Shown here in pieces: positions 22,533 to 34,184 of a stretch of 64,000 nucleotides of DNA. The stretch lies in assembly GCA_002221725.1 (NCBI GenBank), contig NJFT01000110.1, forward strand, positions 60,594 to 124,593. Direction: 5' to 3'. Below the pieces are notes generated by a model, which worked only from the letters and a program-made list of their open reading frames with translations, did no database searches and had not been told where the DNA came from. The DNA is from Scedosporium boydii (Eukaryota > Ascomycota > Sordariomycetes > Microascales > Microascaceae). How positions within the stretch are numbered: the first letter of the stretch is position 1; every line of letters starts with the position of its first letter. The position numbers were made by a program, and so were the translations under genes.

Positions 22533-24565
22533 ATGGGAGACTCCCGAGCGCCTCCGAAGAGGACGTACTCCGTCGTGCCCAGGATCAACTACAACACTGT
22601 CAACAGTGTTGTAGGGCCCCTGGTCATCCTTGACAATGTTCGTTTTCCTTCCTAGTTGAGCTGTGGCCTGTGGCTTGCTGGTTCAGCCCTGTGCCGCTTC
22701 ATGTTCTACAAAGATGCTTACCTCTGGAAACCTTCTGCCATTATAGGTCAAGTTTCCTCAGTACAACGAAATTGTCGCCCTTACACTTCCCGATGGCTCC
22801 GAGAAACATGGCCAGGTTTTGGAAACTCGAGGTGAGTGCCCGTGGTGATTAACTGGAACCCCTCACCTTGATATCATCGTGATGCTAACACTTTCCGGTG
22901 CAGGTGACAGGGCCGTCGTCCAGGTACTATTCGACTCCCGACTCCTCCGGTCGAAAGCTCGCTTGCCTTCCGTCCATGTCCGTGTTGGCTAAATAATATC
23001 TCTGCAGGTCTTTGAGGGTACCCATGGTGTCGACGTCAAGAAAGTTCGTTGAGTATATTCTCAGCCCAAGGGCCGAAAATCCTTGTACCATAACTAACCT
23101 CGAACTTGCCGCATATAGACGAGGGTCGAGTTTGTCGGTCACAGCATGAAGCTTGGCGTCTCGGAAGATATGTTGGGTCGTGTCTTTAACGGTTCGGGTC
23201 GTCCCATCGACAAGGGCCCCAAGGTTCTTGCCGAAGAGTACCTCGATATCAACGGAAGCGCCATTAACCCGCAGTCTCGAGTTCGTATCTGTCCACCCCA
23301 TATTCAGTCTCGGTCCTTCCATATACGTATGTATACTGACGGATTGGATTGAACCCTGCAGGAATACCCCGAGGAGATGATTGCCACCGGCATCTCTACT
23401 ATCGACACCATGAACTCCATCGCCCGAGGCCAAAAGATTCCCATCTTCTCCGCTTCCGGTCTACCTCACAACGAAATCGCCGCCCAGATTTGCCGTCAGG
23501 CCAGCTTGGTTAAGAAGCAGGGCATCACGAACAAGGGTGTGCACGACGGCCACGAGGATAACTTTTCCATTGTTTTCGGTGCTATGGGTGTTACACTCGA
23601 TACCGCCAGGTTCTTTACGAGAGACTTTGAGGAGAACGGCAGTATGGATCGTGTTACGCTTTTTATGAACTTGGCCAATGATCCTACGTAAGGACTTCCC
23701 CCCATCTTGAATTCTGACTGCGGGCTTCCCTCCCCAGCTGATGCGCCATGGAAAACTAACGTTGGGCAACAGCATCGAGCGTATCATTACCCCTCGCCTG
23801 GCCCTTACCACGGCCGAATACTACGCCTACCAGCTCGAGAAGCACGTCCTGGTTATCCTTACCGATATCTCGTCTTATTGCGATGCCCTCCGAGAGGTTT
23901 CCGCCGCCCGAGAAGAAGTGCCCGGTCGCCGTGGTTATCCTGGTTACATGTACACGGATTTGTCCACCATCTACGAACGAGCCGGTCGTGTGCAAGGTCG
24001 ACAAGGCTCAATCACCCAGATCCCCATTCTTACCATGCCCAACGACGACATTACCCATCCCATTCCCGATCTGACGGGCTACATTACCGAGGGCCAGATC
24101 TTCATCGACCGACAACTCCACAACCGTGGTATCTACCCTCCCATCAATGTGCTGCCTTCGCTATCTCGTCTCATGAAGTCCGCCATCGGTGAGGGTATGA
24201 CCCGCAAGGACCATGGCGACGTCTCCAACCAGCTCTACGCCAAGTACGCCATCGCCCAGGACGTGGCCGCCATGAAGGCCGTCGTCGGTGAAGAGGCCAT
24301 GACGGAGGAGGACGACCGCGCCCTGGAGTTCCTCAAGAAGTTTGAGCAAGAGTTCATCGGCCAGGGTGCGTACGAGGCGCGAACCATCTACGAGTCGCTC
24401 GACAAGGGCTGGGAGATGCTCCGGACGTTCAACCAGGACGAACTGAACCGAATCCCCGCTAAGATCCTGAACGAGTTCTTCGCCAGGAAACCGACGGACG
24501 GTGATGACCAGGAGGATAGGGCCCGACAACCCGCGCAGCAGATAGAGAACCTGATCGATGCGTAG
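22533..24565 (+). CDS. VMA2: V-type proton ATPase subunit B
   Basis: Seven exons, 22533-22637, 22747-22831, 22904-22923, 23008-23043, 23119-23280, 23362-23687 and 23773-24565, give 508 residues. Phases agree at every junction. This is the non-catalytic nucleotide-binding subunit of the V1 sector, which with subunit A forms the hexamer driving proton pumping into vacuoles and endomembranes. Recognisable segments are the N-terminal [16 protein letters not shown], the [19 protein letters not shown] stretch, [39 protein letters not shown], the ATPase signature region [20 protein letters not shown] and LYPPI-like [15 protein letters not shown]. As expected for subunit B there is no canonical P-loop. 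Exon 3 has only 20 nt. Three donor sites read GTTCGT, which is unusual. Confidence 0.95.
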
Positions 24566-26285
24566 GAGAGCCGCCGGTCGACTTTGCGGTCTGCGTCTAT
24601 CGTGACGGAACCCTTCCCGGATTTTGATATGAACTATCCTCAGAAGGGATATTGGGATGACATCTGGCCAGATGAGTGAAAATTGGCGGACCGTTGATTT
24701 TTCGAGGGGCGTCCATCCTTTCCCGAAGCGCTGTCTTTTCTCTTTGGGATTTTTCTAGTTTGTTAGGAAGATGGCCGGGATGCAGACGAATGGGAATAAG
24801 CGTATCCTGGAGGTGTGGAGGAATCGGGTAGCTTTTCTTTTTTTGCCTTTTTTCTATATTTTATCTTATTGGATTTTTCTTGTGTTGGCGGTCTAGAGGG
24901 TTAGTTTTAAGCCGGTCATCTATCATTATTTTCCACTTTTTTCCTTGCTTCTCCAGCATTTCCCGGATACCCCGTTCCTTGTAGGAGTTGGACCCAAGGT
25001 TTCCATGATTCAGAGATGTGGGGAGTAGGCAGGCCCCTTAGAGAGTGCTCTCAGTGGAGGAGGTGCCGTGACTTGGTGGCATCCTCGGCATTACTTACTA
25101 CAATGCGTTCCTTTCGACGACGCATGAGGTTTCCATTCGAGATGGCGTTTCCAGCGCAGGGCACCTCGCTCTTAAACCTAGGCGAAAAAAGGGGGGTGGG
25201 CGAGGAAACCGTGTCTCGCGGTCGGTTTTAGGGCCAAGAATAGATCATTCTCGAACTTGGCTGGGTCCTCTTGACGCCCGTGGATGTGGGCGGATGCAGG
25301 GACCGGGAAAAAGAGCCGTTTATGGAGTGATACGACACACTCTCTATTTTAAGAAGCAGCGTGAGGAACTGAAACGTAGGGCGTTCCGTGGGGCACTGAC
25401 GCGTCTTAGAGTTGGTGGGGATTTCGAGATTGGAGATGCCGGGATGTATGGATGAGTTAAGATTGGTCTTGTTTTCTCTTCTTCTTCAAAATGGTCAAGT
25501 CCATCAACGGATGGATGCGTACATGTAGGGTTTATTGTCAAGCCATGGAGGATCACGTTGGAGAGAGTCAAAGTTCTATCGCGAAATAACTTTAGATACG
25601 AAGCCAGTCACCAGAGACCGGCCATCTTTGCCCATATGTCACTAGTATCATCACTGGTCCATGAGGAACAAGATTGTATTCAATTGTTGTATTCGTCGAT
25701 ATATAAAACAATCCTATCTATACGAACCATTACCAATCCCAAAACTGGAGAGTATATGTTTAAAAATAAAAAGAAAAATATCAAAAGATTTCGGGAGTTG
25801 TTCCAAACTCTCACCGTCATCGACCTCGCCCCGTCCACAACTTTCGACAATCGCTTTAAATTTCATTCATCAATCATACAAAGAAAAAGGATGTTGGTGA
25901 GTTTCGGTTTGTTTTTTTGTGTTCTTGTTCAGGTGGAAGAGCGGTTTGGTTGGGAGGGAGTGAGTGGGTTTCTGCAATAAAGAGGAACCGAGCGGCGAAG
26001 AAGCAGGTTGGTGAAGGGGAGGGTTCTTTGCAAAACCTTAAAAAGAAAAGCATGGTTGCGCCGCCCACAGGATAATCCCAATTGTAGCCAAAACAAAGTG
26101 TTGAGAAAAGGAGGAAACCGAAAAGTAGAGTGTGTACCCGAGGACTCTTTTGCCCATAAAACGCCCCAATGAAACCATGCTCTGATGAGTTAAAATCGGA
26201 TGTAATGAAAAAGTATGCACATGAGAAGTAGGAGTGATGTCTTGGTTAACAGCAGCAGTATTTGCCAGCTCACACGGGCTTCGAT
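24566..26285. other. Convergent intergenic region, V-ATPase B and bZIP 3-prime ends
   Basis: The two flanking genes point toward each other across 1.7 kb. T-rich and A-rich runs near 24830-24880 and 25750-25800 fit 3-prime UTR and polyadenylation regions. Small open frames at 25558-25980 lack recognisable features. Confidence 0.5.
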
Positions 26286-28114
26286 TTAAAAGTCCTCAGT
26301 GAGTTGGGTTATCCTCTCCCAGGTCGACTCTAACATGTCAGATATCCGTTGCACGCGGGCCATGGCGACGATGGCGTTTTGCTCCCCCTCAGACGCGTCT
26401 ACCAACTCGTAGCGAGCGAGCACCTTCTCAGGCTCGATGCCGCCAAAGATGTCTACCCGCCAAGACTCTTCAGTTTCAGTCTCAGTGGATGTTTCTGTGG
26501 CAGGGGCCGAGTGGTAGAGAGCAAAATCAGGGTCGGACTCGAACTCGGGGTCCAAGGGGGGCATCTCAGGGGCGGCAGGGGCAAGAGGCTTCTCTAGCAC
26601 AGGGCGCTCAATGACGGGAGCCTGCACCTTGTCCCCTTCAGAATCGAACTGCTCGCCGACAAAATTGGATTTCTTGCCGGAAAGGATGCTAGTGTCGATT
26701 GAGGCGGGCATCTCAGGGGTCTCAAGAAGGGCAAAGACTTGAGGCTGGAAGTTGAAAGTGGCATCGTTCTCGAGGCTGAGCATAGACAGGTCCATGGGCT
26801 GTTCGGGAATCATGGTCAATCCAATTCGCTGCTGCTGCTGGAGCTGAGCATACGGGTTGACATCTTTGGGAACCTGACGGCGCTCTTGCTGCTGCTGCTG
26901 CTGCTGCTGTTGCGGCTGTTGTTGGGCAGGCTGCTGGGGCTGAAGCTGAGGGGTGGCTTGGGGAAGAGAGGCGGGGTTGGTGCTTAGTTGGTCAAGAAAG
27001 TCGGAGAAGGACGGCGACGAGAGGAGCATGTGAGTGAGGTCGCTGAGACGCTTGTTCTCCTCCATGAGGGCACGGTTCTGGGCACGAAGATCACCGTTCT
27101 CGGTAACCTTGTTGGCAATCTCGCTCTCAAGCTGGGAGATGTACTCTACAATTTTAGTTAGCACTGTTGCTTTACGAATGAACTTGGTTGGAAAAACCAC
27201 AGGGGGGAAAAATACTAACCCTTCCTCCGTGACCTAAAGGCACGGGCGGACACCTTATTCCTGAGCTGCCTACGCTCCTTGCTGCTCAACTTCTTGCCCT
27301 CCTCACTGGCCAAGAGCCTCTCATCCTCATCCATCTCCTCCTCGTCCTTCTTAGGCTTAGGGATGTTAAGGAGCGGCATTTGCTGCTGGGGAGAATCGGT
27401 GGATGAGGGCTTCGCTCGCATAGAGTTCAGGAGCTGAGTGATTTTCTGCTCCACGATCGGATCGGTGGGCTGGCCACTCTTCGACCTAGGCTTGGCTTGG
27501 ACGGGATTCTGTCTCTGGACCTGATGTTGTTGCTGTTGCTGACGTTGAGCTTGGGCCTTGGCGAGAGCAGCCTGGGAATGCATGCCGGGCCAGAGACGGC
27601 CTACACTGCTGTTGGCAGTCATCATCGAGGTGGAGGAGAGGCTGGGCGATGTTTGCTCGGCAAGAGCATTCGGGTTGACAGTGTCGTAAAAGAGCTGGTC
27701 TGTAGTCGAGGGATCGAATTCCATATCCATATCAGAGGCACCGAGAGAGCCCTGAGAAGGAGCGGTGTTGAAATCGAAGAGATCCTCGTTGGGGCTCAGG
27801 CCCATGTAGTCGAGGTTCATGCCAGTATATCCTCCGACCTGACTGTTCTGGTTGATAGCGAGGGTGCTCGCCAAGGCTCCGGGTACGATACCGGTCTGTT
27901 GCTTGTAGAGCTCATACTGATGGCTCGGCCTCGTGAGAGGTTGAGGCGTCGACGAGATGTTGGGAGTCTGAACTTGAGGCATGGGCCTCACGAAAGCGGG
28001 ATTCTTGTTGGAAGCAGCGGGAGAAAGGGAAGGAGACTGGTAAGTCGAGACATTCTCATACTCGGCGAAGTCGAAAAGGCTGTCGAGGCCGTCGGGCTGG
28101 CTTGATGCCGACAT
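26286..28114 (-). CDS. bZIP transcription factor with polyglutamine stretches
   Basis: Two exons, 27220-28114 and 26286-27145, joined within the bZIP domain by a 74-nt intron, give 584 residues. The basic region (KLSSKERRQLRNKVSARAF followed by RSRRKEY) has the N-x7-R DNA-contact pattern and lies at about residues 278-300. It runs into a leucine zipper with heptad Leu (YISQLESEI, LRAQNRALMEENKRLSDL). The N-terminal half is Ser/Gln/Pro rich and looks like an activation region. CAG-rich stretches encode Gln runs on both sides of the zipper. The C-terminal part is acidic, with a conserved-looking end (WRVDIFGGIEPEKVLARYEL). The basic-region sequence is typical of a widespread ascomycete bZIP class, but I cannot assign a specific named orthologue. 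The donor is GTTAGT. Confidence 0.88.
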
Positions 28115-30603
28115 TTTCGTTTCTAGGGGTGAAAACCCAATTCGTTTTTGGTCAAAGAGACCGATTTGTTATTGTTTGTGGTGACGTGTGAGCCTTTCGG
28201 ACTCTCGAGGACACTTGTGGCAAATTCGTAGTCAAGAGGATTTCTTCGTCCGGGTCCAACGTATTTGTGCAATTGCTAGGATGATGAATAGTATTCGCGT
28301 CTCGAGGGGATTCAGTGACAGATGGCTGACGACGATAGCGAAAAATAAGAAACAGATGAAAAGAGATTCATTCAGGAAGGGGGTTTGGGAAAGAAAGTTG
28401 ATGCCTGGAAACGAGAGGGAAATCGTCTTGGAAATAACGGATGGACCAAATGCGGATGCCTGGGGAAGGAAGGGGCAGAGCACCTGCGGTGGATCGGTAC
28501 AGAAGGACAGTACACTACTTCATAAGACACTGCAAGTGGGCGGTACCCTGGTGGAGAAGGGGTGTTTCCATCTGGGAAGGTGTCGGAGAGCCGACATGGG
28601 GGAAGCACATGGAATCAACGGCGTCGAATCGGGGATTGGGCGAATGAGAGGGCGCGAAAGAGGGGTGTCGATATGGCTAGGGAGTGGGTAGAGTGGATAA
28701 CAGGGATCAGGCCCTTCAAGGAGGGGAAGGGACGCGTAAGCCTTTCTTCGCAAAGCGTATTGCCAGGGGAAAGAGCAGGAGCGACAGAGTGTACCCAAAA
28801 GTCTCTCACTCATCCACCTCATCTGCAGTGGAAGTATCTTGCACGCAATGAATGCCTTACGAGTACATGCGCACTATGGGCAAATGAAGTCATTCAACTC
28901 GATCCATTTGATCCCGGAGCCCGCAATTTGGATGGGCTGAAGAATTGCTGAAAGAGAAAGAGAAATTCGATGAATTCCATGGCAAAACAGAAGAAACAAA
29001 ATTGTCCGACTCAGCAGCAGCCTGTGAGCTTTTTGCCAAAGATTCAAAGAGCCGAAAGAACAACGGAAAAGCTCTAGTGATTCGTTGTCGATTTCAGTGG
29101 ACAAGGCCGCTTCACAGGTAACACTGTACGAAGTAATACACCAGCCCATTGAGCGATCGGACTCGGGGAGCCTCCTGGCTCGATCTCCTATCTGTGTGTT
29201 CTGTTTGTGTGGTGTCCCACTCCTAGCGCCCATGCTGCTGACGACGCCGATGGCTCAGAGTCGGGTGCTGCGACTAAACAGTAATACCAATTGCCGTTTC
29301 CGTCCGTATGCTCCGCCAGCTAGCTCGAGCCTCGTAACTCGTATATGTATCGTATTACAACAAATTCGTAGGACGAGTACTCACATCCAACGATTTCAGA
29401 GTTTTGTGAGTGGATTACGATGCCAAACGGGGAGATGTGGTGTCCACCGAAGCCATTGCTGACGACTCCTCCCTTTGTTTTGATGCAACTGCGTGACCAA
29501 ACGGGTATTCTCATTGTACAAGTATTACTGCGCCCGCCCGCGACGGGATGATGGGAATCAATGGAGGAGGTGGGTGCATCACTGCATATTAAAACACGAC
29601 ATCTCCGACTTGCGCCTCCCGTGGTTCTGGCAGATCTGGACTGCGTGTCAAGATCATGAACAGGACGACAAGTAGGATTAAGATTATTAGTATTAGGATG
29701 ACTGGCTCTGGGGTTATCCAGGCCAGGCCGTTTCCTGCCATGGTTGTCGCTAAAAGTTGTGGACTCCCTTTTGACTCCCGGATGCATCTTTCCCGGCGAC
29801 ACAAGAAGAAGCCACATACGAGGTTATCTCAGGCGATTGGAAAACAAAATTCGCGGCTCCGTGATACCGTCAAAAAGAGTCTGCGTGGACTTACCTTGAA
29901 CGGGAGACACCGAAATTCGGTCTATAAACTCCGTCCCCCGAAGCATCAAATTGATACCGTTGGGAAATTCGGATATAAGCCCTAATACTGCAGCGCTGCG
30001 GTCCTGTAACGCACCAAGCTTTAGGGCCAACCAGTCGGGGTTTAGAGCGCTCTTTTGTAGATCGGGTGAAGGATTATAGCCGCTGGGTTGGGATTCTTCT
30101 CGCGCCGGACTCCTTCTCAAGCCCGCCATCCGCCCCCAACTCTGCATCATTTCACATCCGGAGAGGCCGCCAGGAGCCAACCCTTCCGATTGCAGATTCC
30201 CTGAACTGCCCAATCAGCATTCAAGGGCGTCCACAGAATTCAATCATTCGATTTGTTTCGACCCTCTCGAAAGTTTGGGCTCGCATTTGTTTCTTTCGAT
30301 ACGTCAGGATATCTTTTGACAGCACCCACTCGGGCAAGCGGCGTGTTTCATGCGCTCAACTCCATTATTATGATCGCATTATTTGCTCATGGACCTGGGT
30401 GTTCAACGCCATCCATAAAATGGCCTAGGGGGGTCCCTCAATTGTGGCTATTCATAGTTTTAACATTGGGGCCCGGGGGACTGAGAAGTACGAAGTGATA
30501 AGTACCAAACTCCGTCAAGTAATCGTGATGACGAAGTCGGAGTTGAGTGTCTATGCAAGTACCCAGTACAAGCCTACTTCTGGGAAATTCCCAATAACCA
30601 TTT
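28115..30603. other. Gene-poor stretch upstream of the bZIP gene
   Basis: The first kilobase probably holds the bZIP promoter and leader. Apart from one possible micropeptide frame at 29589-29741 on the minus strand, no frame shows a recognisable domain. Confidence 0.4.
29589..29741 (-). CDS. Possible 50-residue single-pass membrane micropeptide
   Basis: The frame starts at an ATG in strong context (ACCATGG on the minus strand). It encodes a short polar start (MAGNGLAWITPEP), one very hydrophobic helix (VILILIILILLVVLFMIL) and an acidic tail ending GDVVF. A good GTAAG donor lies upstream on the same strand near 29895, which would fit a leader intron. It is short enough to be chance, and no family is recognised. 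The case rests only on the start context, the clean helix and the upstream donor. Confidence 0.25.
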   Translation of the reverse strand: MAGNGLAWITPEPVILILIILILLVVLFMILTRSPDLPEPREAQVGDVVF

Positions 30604-30809
30604 CAGAGTAATCCTCTACAGGGATCTTAAACGTTAGCGTAGGAGATCAGATTGTACCACCTGACATATCTCGTGACAAGTACTACATTAGTATTTTCAA
30701 ATATAAATTGTTATAAGATATACCTGTTCAACACTTGATCTAGGATATGTTAGGTGGTGGCAATGATCTCTCGCACTAACGTTTAAGATCCCTGGAGAGG
30801 TTTACTTTG
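30604..30809. mobile_element. MITE-like element with long terminal inverted repeats
   Basis: The left arm from about 30604 and the right arm ending about 30809 are inverted copies over about 60 bases with some mismatches and small gaps. The shared core includes CCAGGGATCTTAAACGTTAG at the outer part and a CCACCT-ACATATC block at the inner part. Only about 90 bases lie between the arms, so there is no room for a transposase. A TA dinucleotide occurs at both ends if the element is set at 30611-30802, which would fit a Tc1/mariner-type target duplication. The exact ends are uncertain by several bases. Family membership is inference. Confidence 0.7.
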
Positions 30810-33800
30810 CAGATCACCAAAGTGGTTAATAATCCGGTCCGATGATCACATCTCTCCAAGCCAGTTCAAATCAATGTTCAGCGCTCATTTTCCTTCTTCT
30901 GCCTGACCTTTGCACAGCCACTGATTCTCCAGCGTGAAACGGCGGGTTTGAGTGCATAATCTCCCCACCGGTCCTCCCGCCGGATCCGTCCATCAATCCG
31001 GCGGGGCTTCTGGAAGACATCTGAACTCCTTTTTTGCCCCCTACCCCCAGCAGATGCCCGATGCCCTGTTGGGATATCCATCCCATCCCGTCAATCCCAT
31101 CTTGACACAGCCCACGACACGACGATCCCAGAGCACAGCCATTCGAATCCAATAGGACCTGACCCACAGAGCTGAGTTGACACGAGCAGATCCACAGATT
31201 GAATCAGGAACAATGGCAGTATTCTACGTGACAAAATGCACCTTGATTTGTTTACCTGGACTCATGAGAATCGAAAGGCAGTTCTGATTCTCGATGACGA
31301 GGGAACTGGAATCCGTTCTATCACAGTCTTAAGCCGATTCCAAAATCCTATTAATCGTTTCTATCCTATCAGAAACTCCCAATGTATCTTCACGCCATTG
31401 TTTCCCATTGATCAGCCAATATGAAGTCTGCCGGCCTTTGTTCCTGCCGGGCCTTTGCAGCGGCTTTCTGCTTCTTTTTCGTATATTGATGTTGTTCAGG
31501 TCGAGCCTCGACAGAACCCTCTCAGTATTATCAAAAATGGTGCTCTTGGGTGACAAAGAAGTTGTAAATTTCGATAGCGGCAGGGTTCGAACCTGCGGGC
31601 AAACCCATAGGATACTCGATTCTTCAAATCCTACCCATTAACCACAGTTTATCTGCTGACGGGTCCGACAACGCCGAGGTACATTGTACTTCGGCTTGGG
31701 GTGTTCTGCTGAACCTCACCCGAGATGCTGGCTCCTTCGAAAGGTGAGGTGCCCAGCGTTGCTCACTCAGTCTAGGAAGCCACTGAGTATTAACGGTGAC
31801 ATGATAAATTGACTTCATGAAGTTGCCATACATGTTGCTTGGGAAATGATCACCAAGGATGCTTCGTATTGCCGGTGTATTTGTACTCCATCATCGTTCC
31901 CCAGCCTACGAAGAAAACGACGCCGTCATGGCACATCACAATTGCTGCTACGCCTTGTGGAGAAGGCGAATCAGGCCTGACAATGGATGTTAAAATGCCA
32001 ATTAACAAGGGAGGCAAAACGTGAAAAGGAGAAATGAGGGTAATACCTCAGTCATCAAGATGAGTCTGAACATCTCAAGCCTAATCGCTTGGCAAGATCG
32101 GACTCTTACTCTCCTCATCCTCGAACCTTTATTTGTTCTTACAGTCTCAACATAGGCCCCAGCTTCTCTCGCCGGGACAGTCCAGTTCCAGCTCATAGGT
32201 TCCTTGATTGCGGGGAAGAGGGAAAGTTCTCCGACAGTCAGGAAAGACGTATGAAGCCTCTCGTCAAGATTGAGGCTTCAACCCATCAAAATTTCCCGGA
32301 AAGCCAACCTCCGTCTGTCTCTCCAATATTCCAAACTCCAATCTATCCCCCCTTTGCGCGGCTATCACGCTGGCATTATTACATCTACATTTCATCCGAA
32401 CTTGACCTCCGCGTATATTGGTTTCTCTTAACCGTCACACCGAAGTGGCGACGAACTCCCGGTTTTACCCCCCTTATGAGGAATTCGCCTCCATTTTAAT
32501 GGATGCGGATGCAAGCTCCGTTGGGGTATAAGAGCTACTCCGCATCTCTCTTTTACGGTATTTCCAATCAGATTCTGTATTCCACTCAGTCGCTATCGTA
32601 TCGTCGTTTATCTGAAGCAGCTACCTACAATCGCAAGGATCTTCACCTGCTGGTCCCCAAGAATCAAAGTTGTCACCAGCATGATCATTTAAAGCAAGTT
32701 CAACTTTGATATCCGGTCGATTGATCTTCTACAGTCCAAGCCGACGGCTTATTAGCAGGTGTGGATTGCAGGTTTGGCTTGTCCTGCCAACGTGAGGGTG
32801 TGTGTAGAAGATGACGGAGCAGAGTATTCACGACGGAAAGGGCTGAAATGGGCCGGAGGCTGGAGGCTGGGCTCGAAGCTGGTCCCCGCCGGGCCAGCTG
32901 AGTGTTGCGTCAGCGACTTTTGTAAAGATTCAACGATTCAAGTCGCCCTCCCGGTATGCTGCGCCATTCTTCGATGACATCTGCATTCCAGACTCCAGTG
33001 GACATAACCTTTGCTCTCAAATCCTCGTACTTTGGCATTCTCTTACAATCTCAATCGGCTCGTGGAGCCGCTTCGACCAGATTGACGTGTTCACGTCTCA
33101 ATGAATTCCCAGTACAGATCAGGTATCTCTTGCTAGAGAGCCGAATCCGGTTTCGACAACCTCCACCATGAATGCCCAGTGTGAACCGCCGTAGACACTC
33201 CACAACATTGTCCTCCTTATCCGAGCCTTGCCCATGTTGCTAGGCGTACGCAAGAGAAAGCCTCGCTTGGAATCAGGACTCTGCTTCGAAGAGAGCTCTA
33301 GAAGTAGCCAGCTCCACTGCCCTACACGTTCGCAAACTCGAATGGGTGTCAAGATTTCACCTGTTGACCTCCCATGCGGCGATGCTCACCGTCAACGAAG
33401 GGCTTTTCAACATTGCCTAACTCCCCATCACCGCAACGCTTCTTGTTCCCCGGCGTGATTGTCGGAGATCGAAACGATATGTATTTGAATTGAGGATAGA
33501 GGTGATATGATACGGAAATATGACATTGTGAGGAGCGCAATCTTTAATTGAGTCTTTGATGACCTGCCACCCTTCATGTACATCTCGTACTGCCCCAACT
33601 TGTACTATTCCAGTCCATCTACGAACTTTGATATTGGAACTGGTCTCCTTAACCGTATCTATTCTGAAACCCTGCCATTTTTGCAGGTTTCTACTCTCAG
33701 TTATCACATTCGATGAGCCTGGAATGATGTTGCTGTGAGTTTCGCAAGAGCCCACTCGACGTGGAGATCTACACCAGGCATCGTATTTTTCCCATGCCGC

Positions 33801-34184
33801 TTTCCGGATCCTCGCCAGGTTCGTGAAACAGACAATAACCTTCCATAGGGATTCTGTTGATAGGATCAATCCAGCGGTGAGGTTGAAGCCATCGGCACCG
33901 GCATCGGGAGGTGAACCGAACTAAACTGAAGAGGGGCTAAGCTTAAGCTGGTCAAGTAGCATCGCATCGGCGAGACTCACGGGCCGACGACCCCAAGCAT
34001 CCGGTCGCAGGAAGGGCGTAGAAGACCAGGACCCAGCAGACAGGGCGGCAAAGCCATCAGTAGCCGAACAAATAAAAATAAAAAAAATCCATGGCAGCAA
34101 TGTGATTCAAATATTTGATTCAAGCTCCAAATTTGTCCTTCCGCCGATTGCGATTTCCCATCTTCGCAGGCGTCAATATCCACC
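30810..34184. other. 3.4-kb gene-poor stretch before the transporter gene
   Basis: Apart from the tRNA-like sequence at 31572-31653 no gene is supported. Many short frames on both strands have no recognisable product. The last 200 bases are the promoter and leader of the transporter. Confidence 0.4.
31572..31653 (-). pseudogene. tRNA-Ser(TGA)-like sequence, probably a damaged copy
   Basis: On the minus strand there is a perfect T arm (GCAGG-TTCGAAC-CCTGC), a class II variable arm (GGG TTTG CCC) and an anticodon stem of five pairs (TAGGA/TCCTA) enclosing TTTGAA and about nine extra bases that would fit a small intron after position 37. Reading this way, the anticodon is TGA (serine). The 3-prime acceptor strand is CGCTATC plus G. 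The 5-prime side fails: only GATA of the acceptor strand can pair and the D arm is about five bases too short. This fits a tRNA-Ser gene that lost part of its 5-prime half. The isotype call rests on the arm pattern alone. Confidence 0.5.

Noticed and set aside
31572..31653. Functional tRNA gene
   Set aside because: The acceptor stem pairs at only about four positions and the D arm is too short, so it was listed as a damaged copy.
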